DNA from: DASPLX01 sp035627375
Lineage (GTDB): Bacteria > Pseudomonadota > Gammaproteobacteria > Burkholderiales > Burkholderiaceae_D
Assembly: GCA_035627375.1 (NCBI GenBank)
Contig: DASPLX010000072.1
Location: forward strand, 1-13,146
DNA: 13,146 bases
Direction: 5' to 3'
Under the pieces are notes generated by a model. It did not search any database, had not been told where the DNA came from, and worked only from the letters and a program-made list of their open reading frames with translations. Of this stretch, positions 6,501 through 13,060 are shown piece by piece. Within the stretch, counting starts at the first letter, position 1, and each line of letters starts with the position of its first letter. The translations under genes were made by a program, and so were the position numbers.

Positions 6501-9500
6501 CGCGCGCTGCGCTGGAGGCTCGCGGAAGAGACCTCGGGCGACGGCGCGGGCCGGCCGGTTTGCTCGACGCGCGCCGGGACGGCGGATTTCCGCACGGCGT
6601 GTGCTCGCGCGGGGGCCGCTCGCACGGCGGGCGCGCGCTTGGGCGCGGCAGCGGCGATCTTCTCGATCTCTTGCCGCAGGTAGGAAGCGAGTTCGGCGAT
6701 ATTCGGATAGTCGTACACCCTGGCCGCCGTGATCTTGACGCCGTATGTCTTGTTGAGCTCGTTGACCCACTCGACGCCGACGATCGAATCCAGTCCCAGT
6801 TCGATGAAAGGCTTGTCCACGCGGATGTCGGCGGGCTTCATGAACAACGCGGTCGCCAGGCTTTCCTTCAGCTCCTGCTGCAACTGGGCATGGGAAATCA
6901 ATTCCTGCGGCGTGTCCTCGACCGCTTCGTCAAGAACGTATTCGACCTCGTCTTCGGCTGCATCCTCGGCCATCGCCGGCGACGCCGCCGGCTCATCGGC
7001 ACTTGCATCGGCACTTGCATCGGCGACCGCATCGCCGCCCGTCGAGACGACCGTCGAAGCGGGCGACGCTTTCTCGATCTCTTGCCGCAGGTAGGCGGCG
7101 AGTTCGGCGACGTTCGGATAGTCGTAGACCCTGGCCGCCGTGATCTTGACGCCGTACTTCTTGTTGAGTTCGTTGACCCACTCGACGCCGACGATCGAAT
7201 CCAATCCCAATTCGATGAAGGGCTTGTCCACGCGGATGTCGGCGGGCTTCATGAATAGCGCGGCTGCCAGGCTTTCCTTCAGCTCCTGCTGCAGCTGGGC
7301 TTGGGAAATCAGCGGCGCGGGCATCTCGGTTGCCGCCACGCTCCTTGCTGCCGTTGCCGGTACCGTTGCCGGTACCGACGCCGCCTTGACCGTCGCTTGC
7401 GCTTTGGCCGGCGCTTGTACGCCGGCCCCGGCGGCGGCGGACACCGGGGCGACGACGGCGCGCCCTTGGCAATGCACCGTCTCCTCGCCTGCGTCGACGC
7501 TGTAGATTTCGAAATCGATGCTCTCGTCCGCATTCGCGAACAGCGCGATGCTGACCTCCTTGTCCCTGGCGGCGACGAACGTCCGGCCCCAGGCGATATC
7601 CCGCAATTCCACGTTGGCGTCTTCGGGCGGCATGGATGCCGCCATGGCCGCCGCGACGCGCGCCATTTCCAGGCACGCCGCTTCGGACAAGACCTTGCCG
7701 TCGCCGCCGGCACGATCTTCGAGGAAGGATTCGTCGCCGCGGAAGGCCGAGCTATAGCTCAGCTGGCGCAGGTTGGACGTGTTCCGGTGCACCAGCGGAT
7801 GCAGAGCGGCGGCCAACGCGGCCGTTTTCGCCTCTTGCGCGGAGCGCGCGGCATCGATCCAGTAGCGCTCCTTGGCGAACGGATAGGTCGGCAGCTGAAC
7901 GCGCCGCGGCTTGGCGTCGCCGTAGAGCTTGTTCCAATCGAACTCCAGGTCCTTGACCCACAGATCCAGCAATTTCGAGAGCTGCCGCTGGGCGAGCAGC
8001 TTGTCGATGATGGTTTCCCGCATGTCGGCATCGCGGCGCAGCAGGCTCATGGCTTCCTTGCTGTCGCGCGCCCGCCCCTGGTAAATGCCGTCGCCGGCAG
8101 GCTCGCCGGCGAGCCAGGACTTCAGCTTCGCGGCCAACTCCTCGTGCGATCCGGCCATGAAGCCGAGCCGCTCGTCCATGGCTTCGCGGCCGATCTGCAG
8201 CGTATAGGCGATGCCGGCCAGGTCGACGGAGCGGCCCTTGCGGGTGACGAATTCCAGGAGATCCGCGGCCTTCCGCCTCAACGGCTCCGCCGCCTTGGCC
8301 GACAGCGGGAACATGAGCTTGCCGTTCTCGGTCAGCACCGAGACCGGCGCCTTGGCCTTGGCCGGCGCCGCGTATTCCGCGATCACCAGGTGGGCATTGG
8401 TGCCGCCAAAGCCGAAACCGCTGACCGCGGCCTGGCGGCGCTCGGCGCCGTCGAGTTCCCAGGCCCGCAGGCGGTCGTTCACATAGAAGGGGCTGTTGTC
8501 CAGGACGATATGCTCGTTTAGGCGGGCATAGTTGATCGTCGGCGGCAACTGCTTGTGCCCCAGCGCCAGGACCACCTTGATGACGCTGGCGACGCCGGCG
8601 GCGGTAAAGCAATGGCCGATGTTGCTCTTCACCGAGCCCAGCGCGCAATAGCTTTTCTTCTGCGTGTATTTCTTGAACGCTTGCTTGAGCGCGTCCACCT
8701 CGATCGGATCGCCGAGCTTGGTGCCGGTGCCGTGCGCCTCGATCATTTGAATGCCGGCCGGATCGATGCCGAACTTGTCGTAGACCTCCTGTTCCAGGCG
8801 CGTCTGCGAATCGGGATTGGGCGCCGTGATGCCGTTGGTCTTGCCGTCCTGGTTGACGCCCCAGCCGCGAATCACGCCGAGGACGATGTCTTCGTCGCGC
8901 TCCGCGTCGGCCAGGCGCTTCAGCAGCACCGCGCCCACGCCCTCGCCCGGCGCGAAGCCGTTGGCGCGCTGGTCGAAGGTGAAGCATCTGCCGTCGCGCG
9001 ACAGCATTCCCGTCTGCGCCATCTTGATGTGCAGCTCGGGGCCGGTCATCACGCCGACGCCGCCGGCCAGGGCCAGGTCGCTATTGCCGGTGACCAGGCT
9101 GTCGCAGGCCGTCGCGATCGCCACCAGCGACGAGGAGCACGCGGTCTCGATGGCCAGGCAAGGACCTTGCAGATTGAGGAAGTAAGAGACGCGCGCCGCC
9201 AGGATCGCCGTATCGCCGCCGGTGAAACCGAGCGCGCTGATCTGCAGATCCCTGGACAGCAGGTGGTAGTCGCCCGGGCCGCAACCGACGAAGACGCCGC
9301 ATTTCCCGCCGGACAGGGAACGCGGGTTGTATCCCGCGTTCTCGATCGCATGCCACGCGGTCTGCAGGAACACGCGCTGCTGCGGGTCCATGCTCATCGC
9401 TTCCTTGGGCGAGATATCGAAGAACAGCGGATCGAACAAGTCGAACTCTTCCAGGTGCCCCATCCACTTCGAGTTGGTCTTGCCGGGCGCGGGGTCGCCT

Positions 9501-12493
9501 TCCTGGTAATAGGTGTCCAGGTCCCAGCGGCTGCCCGGGATCTCGCTGATGCAATTCCGGCCCTGGGCGATGTTGTCCCAATACTGATCGAGCGTCTTCG
9601 CCATGGGGAACTGGCCGGCCATGCCGATCACGGCGATCGGTTGCGCGGCCGGCATCGCGGCCGCGCCGCCGCCTGCCCCGGAGACGCGCGAGGTCTTTTG
9701 ATCGCGCCAGGAAACGAGCTTGCTTCTCGACTTCCGCGACGACGGGGCGCCGGCTCCGGCCGGCGGCGCGGACGCGATTCGCGGCTCCGCCGGCGGAACG
9801 AAACGGGCCGGCGCGGCAAGGTCGAGCACCGGCGCGACCGCTGGCGCGGCCATCGGGGCGGCCACCGGAGCGCCCACGGGAGCGGGCGCGACCGGCGCGG
9901 CCGCGGCGGCTGGCTTGGCGGGTGCCGCGCCGGTCGCGCTTGTCGCGGCGCCGGCCGCCGGATCGGCATTCTCGATCTCTTCCTTGATGTAGGCGCCGAG
10001 CTGGGTCAGGGTCGGATGGCTATAGACCTTGGTCGCCTGGATCGAGGTCCGGTAGCGGTCGTTGATCTTGCGCATCCAGGTGACGCCGGTGATCGAATCC
10101 AGGCCGAGATCGACGAACGGCGTGTCCTCGTCGATATCGCCCGGCTGCATGTGCAGCTCCTGGGCCAGGAGTTGCTTGATGCCGGCGGTGATTTCCGGCA
10201 GTGAGTGCGCCGGCGTATTCGCTACGGTTGCGGTATTGTCGGCCTGCTGTGCCGCTTGAGTGTTTGCGCCATCGTCCATGGGATTGAAGTTCGCTTGAAT
10301 CTGTTTGAGCGTATCGGCGCGGCCCACGAAGGTCCGCTCGTGCATGGAAATCTCTTGCTGCGTGTTACTGTCCATCCGCTCGTGGATCGAGCGGTTCAGG
10401 TACTGCTTGAGCCGGATAAGATTGGCGCGTGGATACCTGGCCACGTCGCGCGCCAGCGCCATGGCGGCGGCGTGCACTTCCTTTCTCGGATGGACCGGCA
10501 GCGCCAGGCCGCGCTCCCGCAGCTCGCTGCCGGAGTATTCCTGCGCCGTGAGCAAGGTCTCCCTGCCGAGATCCGGGCCCAGCTTCTCCGGCACGATCAA
10601 GGTCGCCCCCGCGCCGGGCGTGAAGCCATACCCCATGTAGGGACTGAGGTACTTGCTTTCCTCGCCGAGCAGGATGAAGTCGGCGAACAGGCCCAGCGAC
10701 AACCCGCCGCCGATGCCGTGTCCCTGCATCGCGGCGACGACCGGTATCCTGCATTGCAAGGCCAACAGGTAGGTTTGTTCGTCGGTGAACTTCGCCCGTC
10801 CGTCCTGGATGGCTTCCAAGGCTTCGCGGGTGCCGCCGGACGCGAAATACTTGTCGTAGCCGGTGAGCACCACCACCTTGTACTCCGGCGTTTCATCGAT
10901 ATGGCGGAAGATCTCGTTCATGCCCCGCACGAACTCGGGCGAGAACAGGTTCTTCGCCTCCCGGTCTTCCATGTGCACCGCCACGACGCCGTCCGGATAG
11001 GCGGTGGCGGTGATGACTTTCGAGGCGAGCGGAATGGGCGCGGGCGCGGCGCCGCGATCATCCTTGGCGTCCGCCGCCGCTTCCGTCGCCGGGCGATCGT
11101 CCAATTCCTCGGCGCCGATCGGGCCGTGCGTCTTCCGCAATGCCACGGTATCGAGCGGCCAGCCGGCCCAGGACTGCGCCAATCTCACCGCTTCCGAAAC
11201 CGCCTGCTCCTGCGCCGCCACCGGCACCGGCCCGATGCGGCGCCGCAGGTCGGCGCCGGTATAGGCCGCGCCGGCGAGCGCGATGTCGCGGCCGGCGGCG
11301 CCGCCGAAGCGGTCGGTGAACACCCGCGCGGCGAGCCTGGCCCACGCCGGGTCATGCAAGAGATCGGCGGCGCAATAATTGCCTTCATGCGCGTGAACCG
11401 CCGCGTCGCAGAACTGGCCGATCAGCCATGCCTTGGCCGAAGCTTGCGGCGGCAATACCGCGATCAGCGGCGGCGACGATTGCCGGAGCACCGACTGCAG
11501 GCCCAGCACGGCATCGAGCGCCGCCGCGCCTTCCAAGGCCGGCAGGAAATCCGCGCATTCGCTGACGAGCACGACCGCGCGGCAGGCGACGCGATCGGTC
11601 GCCACGCCGACGTTGATCTGTTTGAACAGCGCGCCCAGTTCCATCACCAGCGCGCCCGCCTCGCCCTTGCTCGCGGTTTCGCGGATCCTGACGAGCAATA
11701 CGTTCTCCGCGGGCGTTTCCAATCGCAGGTGTTCACCCGGCGCGGCGATCTCGGCGATGCCGGCGGCGTCGCGCGGCCCAGGCTCGCGGCGCGCCGCCGG
11801 CTGGACCGGCTCCAGCGCCTGCGCCAGTTCGCGGATGCGGCGCGCCAGGTGCTGCTTCAACAACCGCAGGCCGACTTGCGATTTCTCGGCGAGATGCGAC
11901 GCCAGTTTGCGGGCATGCGCTTCGACCTGGTCTTGCGGGACGATCGCGCAGGTCCAGCCCTTTTCCTGCAGTTGGCGGCCGGTCGCCGAGGTGGATTGAT
12001 AGAGAAAGTCCGCGGCGCGCAGCCGGCCGAAGCGCTCGCTGAACAGGCGGTCTTCGGCGGCGCTCGGAAAGAGTCCGGCTTCCGGCTGGGTATAGCGGTA
12101 GGCCGCGTCCGTGGCGCAGACCATGAAGTCGCACAGCGCGGCGGCCAGGAAGCCGGCGCCGTCGGCGCCGCCGCGCATGGCGGCGATCACGGGATAGGGG
12201 AAGTCGACGATGGATTGGTAGAGTTTCTTCTCGAGCGCTTCGTTGCAATGCGCCCTGCCTCCGCGCAGGAACGCCTCTTCGCTTCCTTCGAGGATCAACA
12301 CCTTGGCGGCTGCGGCGTTCCGAACGGTATCGATAGCCCGCACCAGTTGCCCTGCCAGATCGCTCGAAAGCGCATTGCCGGCATCCACGTCGGCGACGCG
12401 AATCGCGAAGACGCCCTCGCCGTGATCGTGAATGCCGACGACGGACGAGGATGGAACGCCGTTATCCTTTTCCGGCGAATCGTTGGATGTCAT
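3548..12493 (-). CDS. trans-AT polyketide synthase, beta-branching segment: ECH-ECH-ECH-ACP-KS-DH*-ACP-ACP-KS-DH*-tail
   Basis: A 2981-residue megasynthase subunit. Order by residue: ECH A 25-225, ECH B 255-450, ECH C 490-735, ACP1 768-842 (Ser800), KS1 952-1374 (Cys1119, His1254, His1294), post-KS linker to LPTYPFAKERYW (1534-1545), half DH 1564-1683, ACP2 1728-1808 (Ser1766), ACP3 1865-1945 (Ser1903), KS2 2014-2431 (Cys2176, His2311, His2351), linker to LPTYPFARKRYW (2594-2605), DH fold 2629-2901, Ala/Pro-rich tail to 2981. There is no AT, KR, MT or TE domain. Malonyl loading must be in trans, as in trans-AT systems, which keep this post-KS linker. The W six residues after each ACP serine and the ECH domains point to HMG-CoA-synthase-type beta-branching, in which a beta-keto group receives an acetate-derived carbon. 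Start chosen at ATG 12493 because GGAAGG precedes it by seven bases; a TTG five codons upstream overlaps that site. The next ACP, the HMG-CoA synthase, the donor KS/ACP and the AT are not in this window. Confidence 0.96.
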   Translation of the reverse strand: MTSNDSPEKDNGVPSSSVVGIHDHGEGVFAIRVADVDAGNALSSDLAGQLVRAIDTVRNAAAAKVLILEGSEEAFLRGGRAHCNEALEKKLYQSIVDFPYPVIAAMRGGADGAGFLAAALCDFMVCATDAAYRYTQPEAGLFPSAAEDRLFSERFGRLRAADFLYQSTSATGRQLQEKGWTCAIVPQDQVEAHARKLASHLAEKSQVGLRLLKQHLARRIRELAQALEPVQPAARREPGPRDAAGIAEIAAPGEHLRLETPAENVLLVRIRETASKGEAGALVMELGALFKQINVGVATDRVACRAVVLVSECADFLPALEGAAALDAVLGLQSVLRQSSPPLIAVLPPQASAKAWLIGQFCDAAVHAHEGNYCAADLLHDPAWARLAARVFTDRFGGAAGRDIALAGAAYTGADLRRRIGPVPVAAQEQAVSEAVRLAQSWAGWPLDTVALRKTHGPIGAEELDDRPATEAAADAKDDRGAAPAPIPLASKVITATAYPDGVVAVHMEDREAKNLFSPEFVRGMNEIFRHIDETPEYKVVVLTGYDKYFASGGTREALEAIQDGRAKFTDEQTYLLALQCRIPVVAAMQGHGIGGGLSLGLFADFILLGEESKYLSPYMGYGFTPGAGATLIVPEKLGPDLGRETLLTAQEYSGSELRERGLALPVHPRKEVHAAAMALARDVARYPRANLIRLKQYLNRSIHERMDSNTQQEISMHERTFVGRADTLKQIQANFNPMDDGANTQAAQQADNTATVANTPAHSLPEITAGIKQLLAQELHMQPGDIDEDTPFVDLGLDSITGVTWMRKINDRYRTSIQATKVYSHPTLTQLGAYIKEEIENADPAAGAATSATGAAPAKPAAAAAPVAPAPVGAPVAAPMAAPAVAPVLDLAAPARFVPPAEPRIASAPPAGAGAPSSRKSRSKLVSWRDQKTSRVSGAGGGAAAMPAAQPIAVIGMAGQFPMAKTLDQYWDNIAQGRNCISEIPGSRWDLDTYYQEGDPAPGKTNSKWMGHLEEFDLFDPLFFDISPKEAMSMDPQQRVFLQTAWHAIENAGYNPRSLSGGKCGVFVGCGPGDYHLLSRDLQISALGFTGGDTAILAARVSYFLNLQGPCLAIETACSSSLVAIATACDSLVTGNSDLALAGGVGVMTGPELHIKMAQTGMLSRDGRCFTFDQRANGFAPGEGVGAVLLKRLADAERDEDIVLGVIRGWGVNQDGKTNGITAPNPDSQTRLEQEVYDKFGIDPAGIQMIEAHGTGTKLGDPIEVDALKQAFKKYTQKKSYCALGSVKSNIGHCFTAAGVASVIKVVLALGHKQLPPTINYARLNEHIVLDNSPFYVNDRLRAWELDGAERRQAAVSGFGFGGTNAHLVIAEYAAPAKAKAPVSVLTENGKLMFPLSAKAAEPLRRKAADLLEFVTRKGRSVDLAGIAYTLQIGREAMDERLGFMAGSHEELAAKLKSWLAGEPAGDGIYQGRARDSKEAMSLLRRDADMRETIIDKLLAQRQLSKLLDLWVKDLEFDWNKLYGDAKPRRVQLPTYPFAKERYWIDAARSAQEAKTAALAAALHPLVHRNTSNLRQLSYSSAFRGDESFLEDRAGGDGKVLSEAACLEMARVAAAMAASMPPEDANVELRDIAWGRTFVAARDKEVSIALFANADESIDFEIYSVDAGEETVHCQGRAVVAPVSAAAGAGVQAPAKAQATVKAASVPATVPATAARSVAATEMPAPLISQAQLQQELKESLAAALFMKPADIRVDKPFIELGLDSIVGVEWVNELNKKYGVKITAARVYDYPNVAELAAYLRQEIEKASPASTVVSTGGDAVADASADASADEPAASPAMAEDAAEDEVEYVLDEAVEDTPQELISHAQLQQELKESLATALFMKPADIRVDKPFIELGLDSIVGVEWVNELNKTYGVKITAARVYDYPNIAELASYLRQEIEKIAAAAPKRAPAVRAAPARAHAVRKSAVPARVEQTGRPAPSPEVSSASLQRSARIRQPAARGPVRSTGKIAVIGMSGRYPQAKDLKQFWDNLAQGRNSVTEIPPSRWDVEQYYDPDPKKEDKIYCKWMGMLDDVDCFDSLFFKISPAEAKNMDPQHRLFLEESYKAFENAGYSGKALNNKKCGVYVGIIGTEYAGLVSNAVDITGNNPAIGAARIAYFLNLKGPAISIDTACSASLVAIHLACQGLLNHETDMALAGGVSIWLHPETYMGMCRAGMLSPDGQCKTFDNSANGFVPGEGVGAVVLKRLEDAERDNDFIHGVILGSAINQDGKTNGITAPSVNSQIELERDLYARCGIDPETISYVETHGTGTKLGDPIELEALATVFKEKTAKKNFCGLGSVKSNIGHTSGAAGVASVQKVLLCMKHGMLVPSLHVTKENSLFDFKDSPFYVSKQTRPWEAAPGGKRRAAVSSFGFSGTNAHLVLEEYAPPADRRPDDAGLDAGIVGPIIVPLSARTADQLQQRAQDLLKFIRSADRAPSTDLMSIAHTLFVGRDAMDERLGFIVDSVDQLAAKLEAWLGGDRHAGNVFRGKVERSEDGVILLSQQEGMADVVDQCLACGDLPKLVELWTRGLDLEWSQLHGPAKPRRIGLPTYPFARKRYWADAATNDRAASGRPAETRAVAAALHPLVHRNVSVLGQQSYSSTFSGQEAFLVEEGGRKVLPAAAYLEMVRAALEDAAPVPHEATHLELHHVAWGRPLVAAPDRQVNIALFRKSDGQVDFEIYSLGQGTDSLAEEVVHCQGHAVLDHDPVRIKLDIEKLKGRMLQVRIAADVAAYGDGIAALHRGDGELLAHLQLSAAVDAELNDYVLHPDLMDELLRAAAGLTESSTRRARHLSLPFALESMRIESACTTHMLAWARHAQGSGAQDKVIRLDIDLCDLHGNVCVQMRGIAYDTVYVGGAVTALVPAVAPAAVPTTAPAVAPAAAPAALPATKAAKPTIALEQIAEVAPVRPGVALSDPQSASFAPATAHKPQISLQ
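3551..3790 (-). other. Ala/Pro-rich C-terminal tail of the PKS, possible docking element
   Basis: Residues 2902-2981. About 35 residues of VPA/APA repeats (encoded by degenerate GCCGGC-rich repeats) are followed by ALEQIAEVAPV, VALSDPQSASF and KPQISLQ at the end. A short conserved-looking end after a flexible linker fits a docking peptide for the subunit that carries the missing ACP; this is inference. Confidence 0.5.
3791..4609 (-). other. full-length but apparently inactive dehydratase fold after KS2
   Basis: Residues 2629-2901. The double hot-dog is complete in length. In the first half FLVEEGGRKVLPAAAYLEM is two residues shorter than usual and has no His. In the second half LHPDLMDELLRAA keeps Asp2818 but has Arg2822 where Gln or His is usual. 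Loss of the His argues against dehydration. Confidence 0.8.
5201..6454 (-). other. ketosynthase domain KS2
   Basis: Residues 2014-2431. Cys2176 lies in DTACSASLVA, His2311 in ETHGTGTKLGDP, His2351 in KSNIGHTSGAAG, with the canonical spacings of 135 and 40. It is clearly different from KS1 and so not a recent copy. It receives the chain from the ACP doublet; its own carrier protein is not in this polypeptide. Confidence 0.92.
6660..7311. repeat. direct repeat encoding the twin ACPs (6660-6900 and 7071-7311)
   Basis: The two 241-base units differ at 17 positions by eye, about 93% identical, without any insertion or deletion, and are 411 bases apart. Many changes are silent. This indicates a recent duplication or ongoing gene conversion. 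Confidence 0.9.
6994..7029. repeat. 12-bp tandem repeat in the ACP2-ACP3 linker
   Basis: CATCGGCACTTG occurs twice in a row, followed by CATCGGCGACCG. It encodes the ADASADASADE stretch on the minus strand and simply lengthens the flexible linker in steps of four residues. Confidence 0.7.
7445..7804 (-). other. half-length, inactive dehydratase fold after KS1
   Basis: Residues 1564-1683, only about 120 residues, the first hot-dog half of a DH. It starts with LHPLVHRNTSNLRQLSYSSAF and ends with VHCQGRAVVAP. In the active-site segment EDRAGGDGKVLSEAACLEM the catalytic His is replaced by Arg1594 and the usual Pro by Ser1603. The second half, with the catalytic Asp, is absent. Confidence 0.8.
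8372..9640 (-). other. ketosynthase domain KS1
   Basis: Residues 952-1374. Catalytic Cys1119 lies in ETACSSSLVA, His1254 in EAHGTGTKLGDP and His1294 in KSNIGHCFTAAG; the spacings of 135 and 40 residues are canonical. It should be able to condense. The following linker ends in LPTYPFAKERYW, the trace of the AT region typical of trans-AT KS units. Confidence 0.92.
9968..10192 (-). other. ACP1 of the PKS, beta-branching type
   Basis: Residues 768-842. The phosphopantetheine site is GLDSITGVTW with Ser800; Trp806 is at the +6 position described as a flag for beta-branching ACPs. It belongs to a module whose KS must be on another polypeptide, because only ECH domains precede it here. An Ala/Pro-rich linker of about 110 residues separates it from KS1. 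Confidence 0.85.
10289..12421 (-). other. three tandem crotonase (ECH) domains at the PKS N-terminus
   Basis: ECH C (residues 490-735) has the full ECH2 pattern: GYDKYFASGGT (545-555), GHGIGGGLSLGLFADF (591-606), KYLSPYMGYGFTPGAGAT (614-631) and the C-terminal MHERTF (717-722) whose His is the likely counterpart of the one used in decarboxylation by CurF-type ECH2. ECH A (25-225) keeps a crotonase frame (FLRGGR, MRGGADGAGFLAAALCDF) but the later half differs (EAGLFPSAAEDRLFSERFG). ECH B (255-450) aligns with C in its second half (GRDIALAGAAYTGADLRRR against GRETLLTAQEYSGSELRER) but lacks the glycine-rich oxyanion segment. A may be a relic or an ECH1-like dehydratase; B looks structural. Confidence 0.8.
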
Positions 12494-12500
12494 TTCGATA

Positions 12501-12506
12501 CCTTCC
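12501..12506 (-). promoter_or_regulatory. ribosome binding site of the PKS gene
   Basis: GGAAGG on the minus strand lies seven bases before the ATG at 12493. It overlaps the codons that an upstream TTG start would use, which decides for the ATG. Confidence 0.65.
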
Positions 12507-12560
12507 AATCAAGAAAAACGCTTACTAGAGAGATACGCAAAACATTCTTGGGGCATGTGC

Positions 12561-12680
12561 CTGGAGACTTCGTGTCCCTGCGAGAGACTTCGTGTCCCTG
12601 CCGGAGACTTCATGTCCTTGTCGGAGACTTCGTGTCCTTGTCGGAGACTTCGTGTCCTTGCCGAAAACTTCGCGTCCTTG
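12561..12680. repeat. six-unit 20-bp tandem array upstream of the PKS gene
   Basis: Units begin exactly every 20 bases at 12561, 12581, 12601, 12621, 12641 and 12661. The core is GGAGACTTCGTGTCC followed by YTG; units 4 and 5 are identical and the outer units diverge most. Each core is an imperfect dyad, GGAGAC-TTC-GTGTCC. The array ends 67 bases before the PKS start codon, in the place where a promoter is expected. It could be a cluster of protein-binding sites or a simple minisatellite. Confidence 0.9.
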
Positions 12681-12693
12681 GATTGCGGGGGCG

Positions 12694-12876
12694 GCCGTGC
12701 CGGGGCTGCGGCCGTCCCGCTAGACGCTGCCCCTTCGGGGTCCCCGAAGATCGCCCTGCCAACCCGGGAAGCGCAAAAACTCGCCTGCGGCTCAAACATT
12801 TGCGCTTCTTTTTCCGGGTCGGCAGGGCGATCTTCGGCAGCGTCCCCAAGCGGGACGACCGCAGCCCCGGCACGAC
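12694..12876. repeat. large imperfect inverted repeat, arms of about 80 bp
   Basis: Left arm 12694-12777 and right arm 12799-12876 match in inversion with a few gaps. Shared blocks include GTGCCGGGGCTGCGG, GAAGATCGCCCTGCC and GCGCAAA. The arms surround about 20 bases containing CTCGCCTGCGGCTCAAAC. The transcript of either strand would fold into a long hairpin. No coding capacity is apparent. Confidence 0.85.
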
Positions 12877-12920
12877 CTCCTCTGACTTGGCGAACTTCTC
12901 GAGGGCACGCCGGCACCTAT

Positions 12921-12950
12921 GTTCCTGCGCTTTCCTGCGCTTTCCTGCGT
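12921..12950. repeat. three copies of a 10-bp repeat
   Basis: GTTCCTGCGC, TTTCCTGCGC and TTTCCTGCGT follow each other directly. No function is apparent. Confidence 0.6.
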
Positions 12951-13060
12951 TTGCGCGAGCCACCCTCGAAGGCGATCGGGCCGCCCGGGTAGGGTTGCGC
13001 GGGTACGGCGGGCTTGCCTGGGCAGGGGCGCGCGCTGCGCGGCGGGGGCTGGCGCGGCGC

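Larger units (their letters stand above)
6659..7312 (-). other. ACP2-ACP3 doublet, beta-branching type
   Basis: Residues 1728-1808 and 1865-1945. Both have GLDSIVGVEW with Ser1766 or Ser1903 and Trp at +6 (1772, 1909). The two are nearly identical and are separated by an acidic Ala/Asp/Glu-rich linker. ACP doublets with this Trp are usual at beta-branch modules. Confidence 0.92.

Noticed and set aside
3551..7258. A 1235-codon open frame on the plus strand
   Set aside because: It lies entirely antisense to the verified KS2, ACP and DH domains and has no family resemblance; the third-position GC bias of the real gene explains it.
8555..10204. A 549-codon open frame on the plus strand
   Set aside because: Antisense shadow of KS1 and its upstream linker; composition is Arg/Gly/Ala-rich without domain motifs.
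12494..12508. TTG at 12508 as the PKS start
   Set aside because: The GGAAGG ribosome site lies inside the codons it would add, so the ATG at 12493 is the better start.
12494..12560. A sigma-70 promoter just upstream of the PKS gene
   Set aside because: The AT-richer stretch before the ribosome site has no -35/-10 pair at acceptable spacing that I could support.
12561..12680. CRISPR array
   Set aside because: The units follow each other directly, with no unique spacers and no cas genes nearby.
12509..12916. Short minus-strand frames across the repeat region, giving RQGHEVSDKD-like repeats
   Set aside because: They are made of the 20-bp array and the inverted repeat read as codons. Since 20 is not a multiple of three, the frame changes with each unit, which argues against selection as protein.
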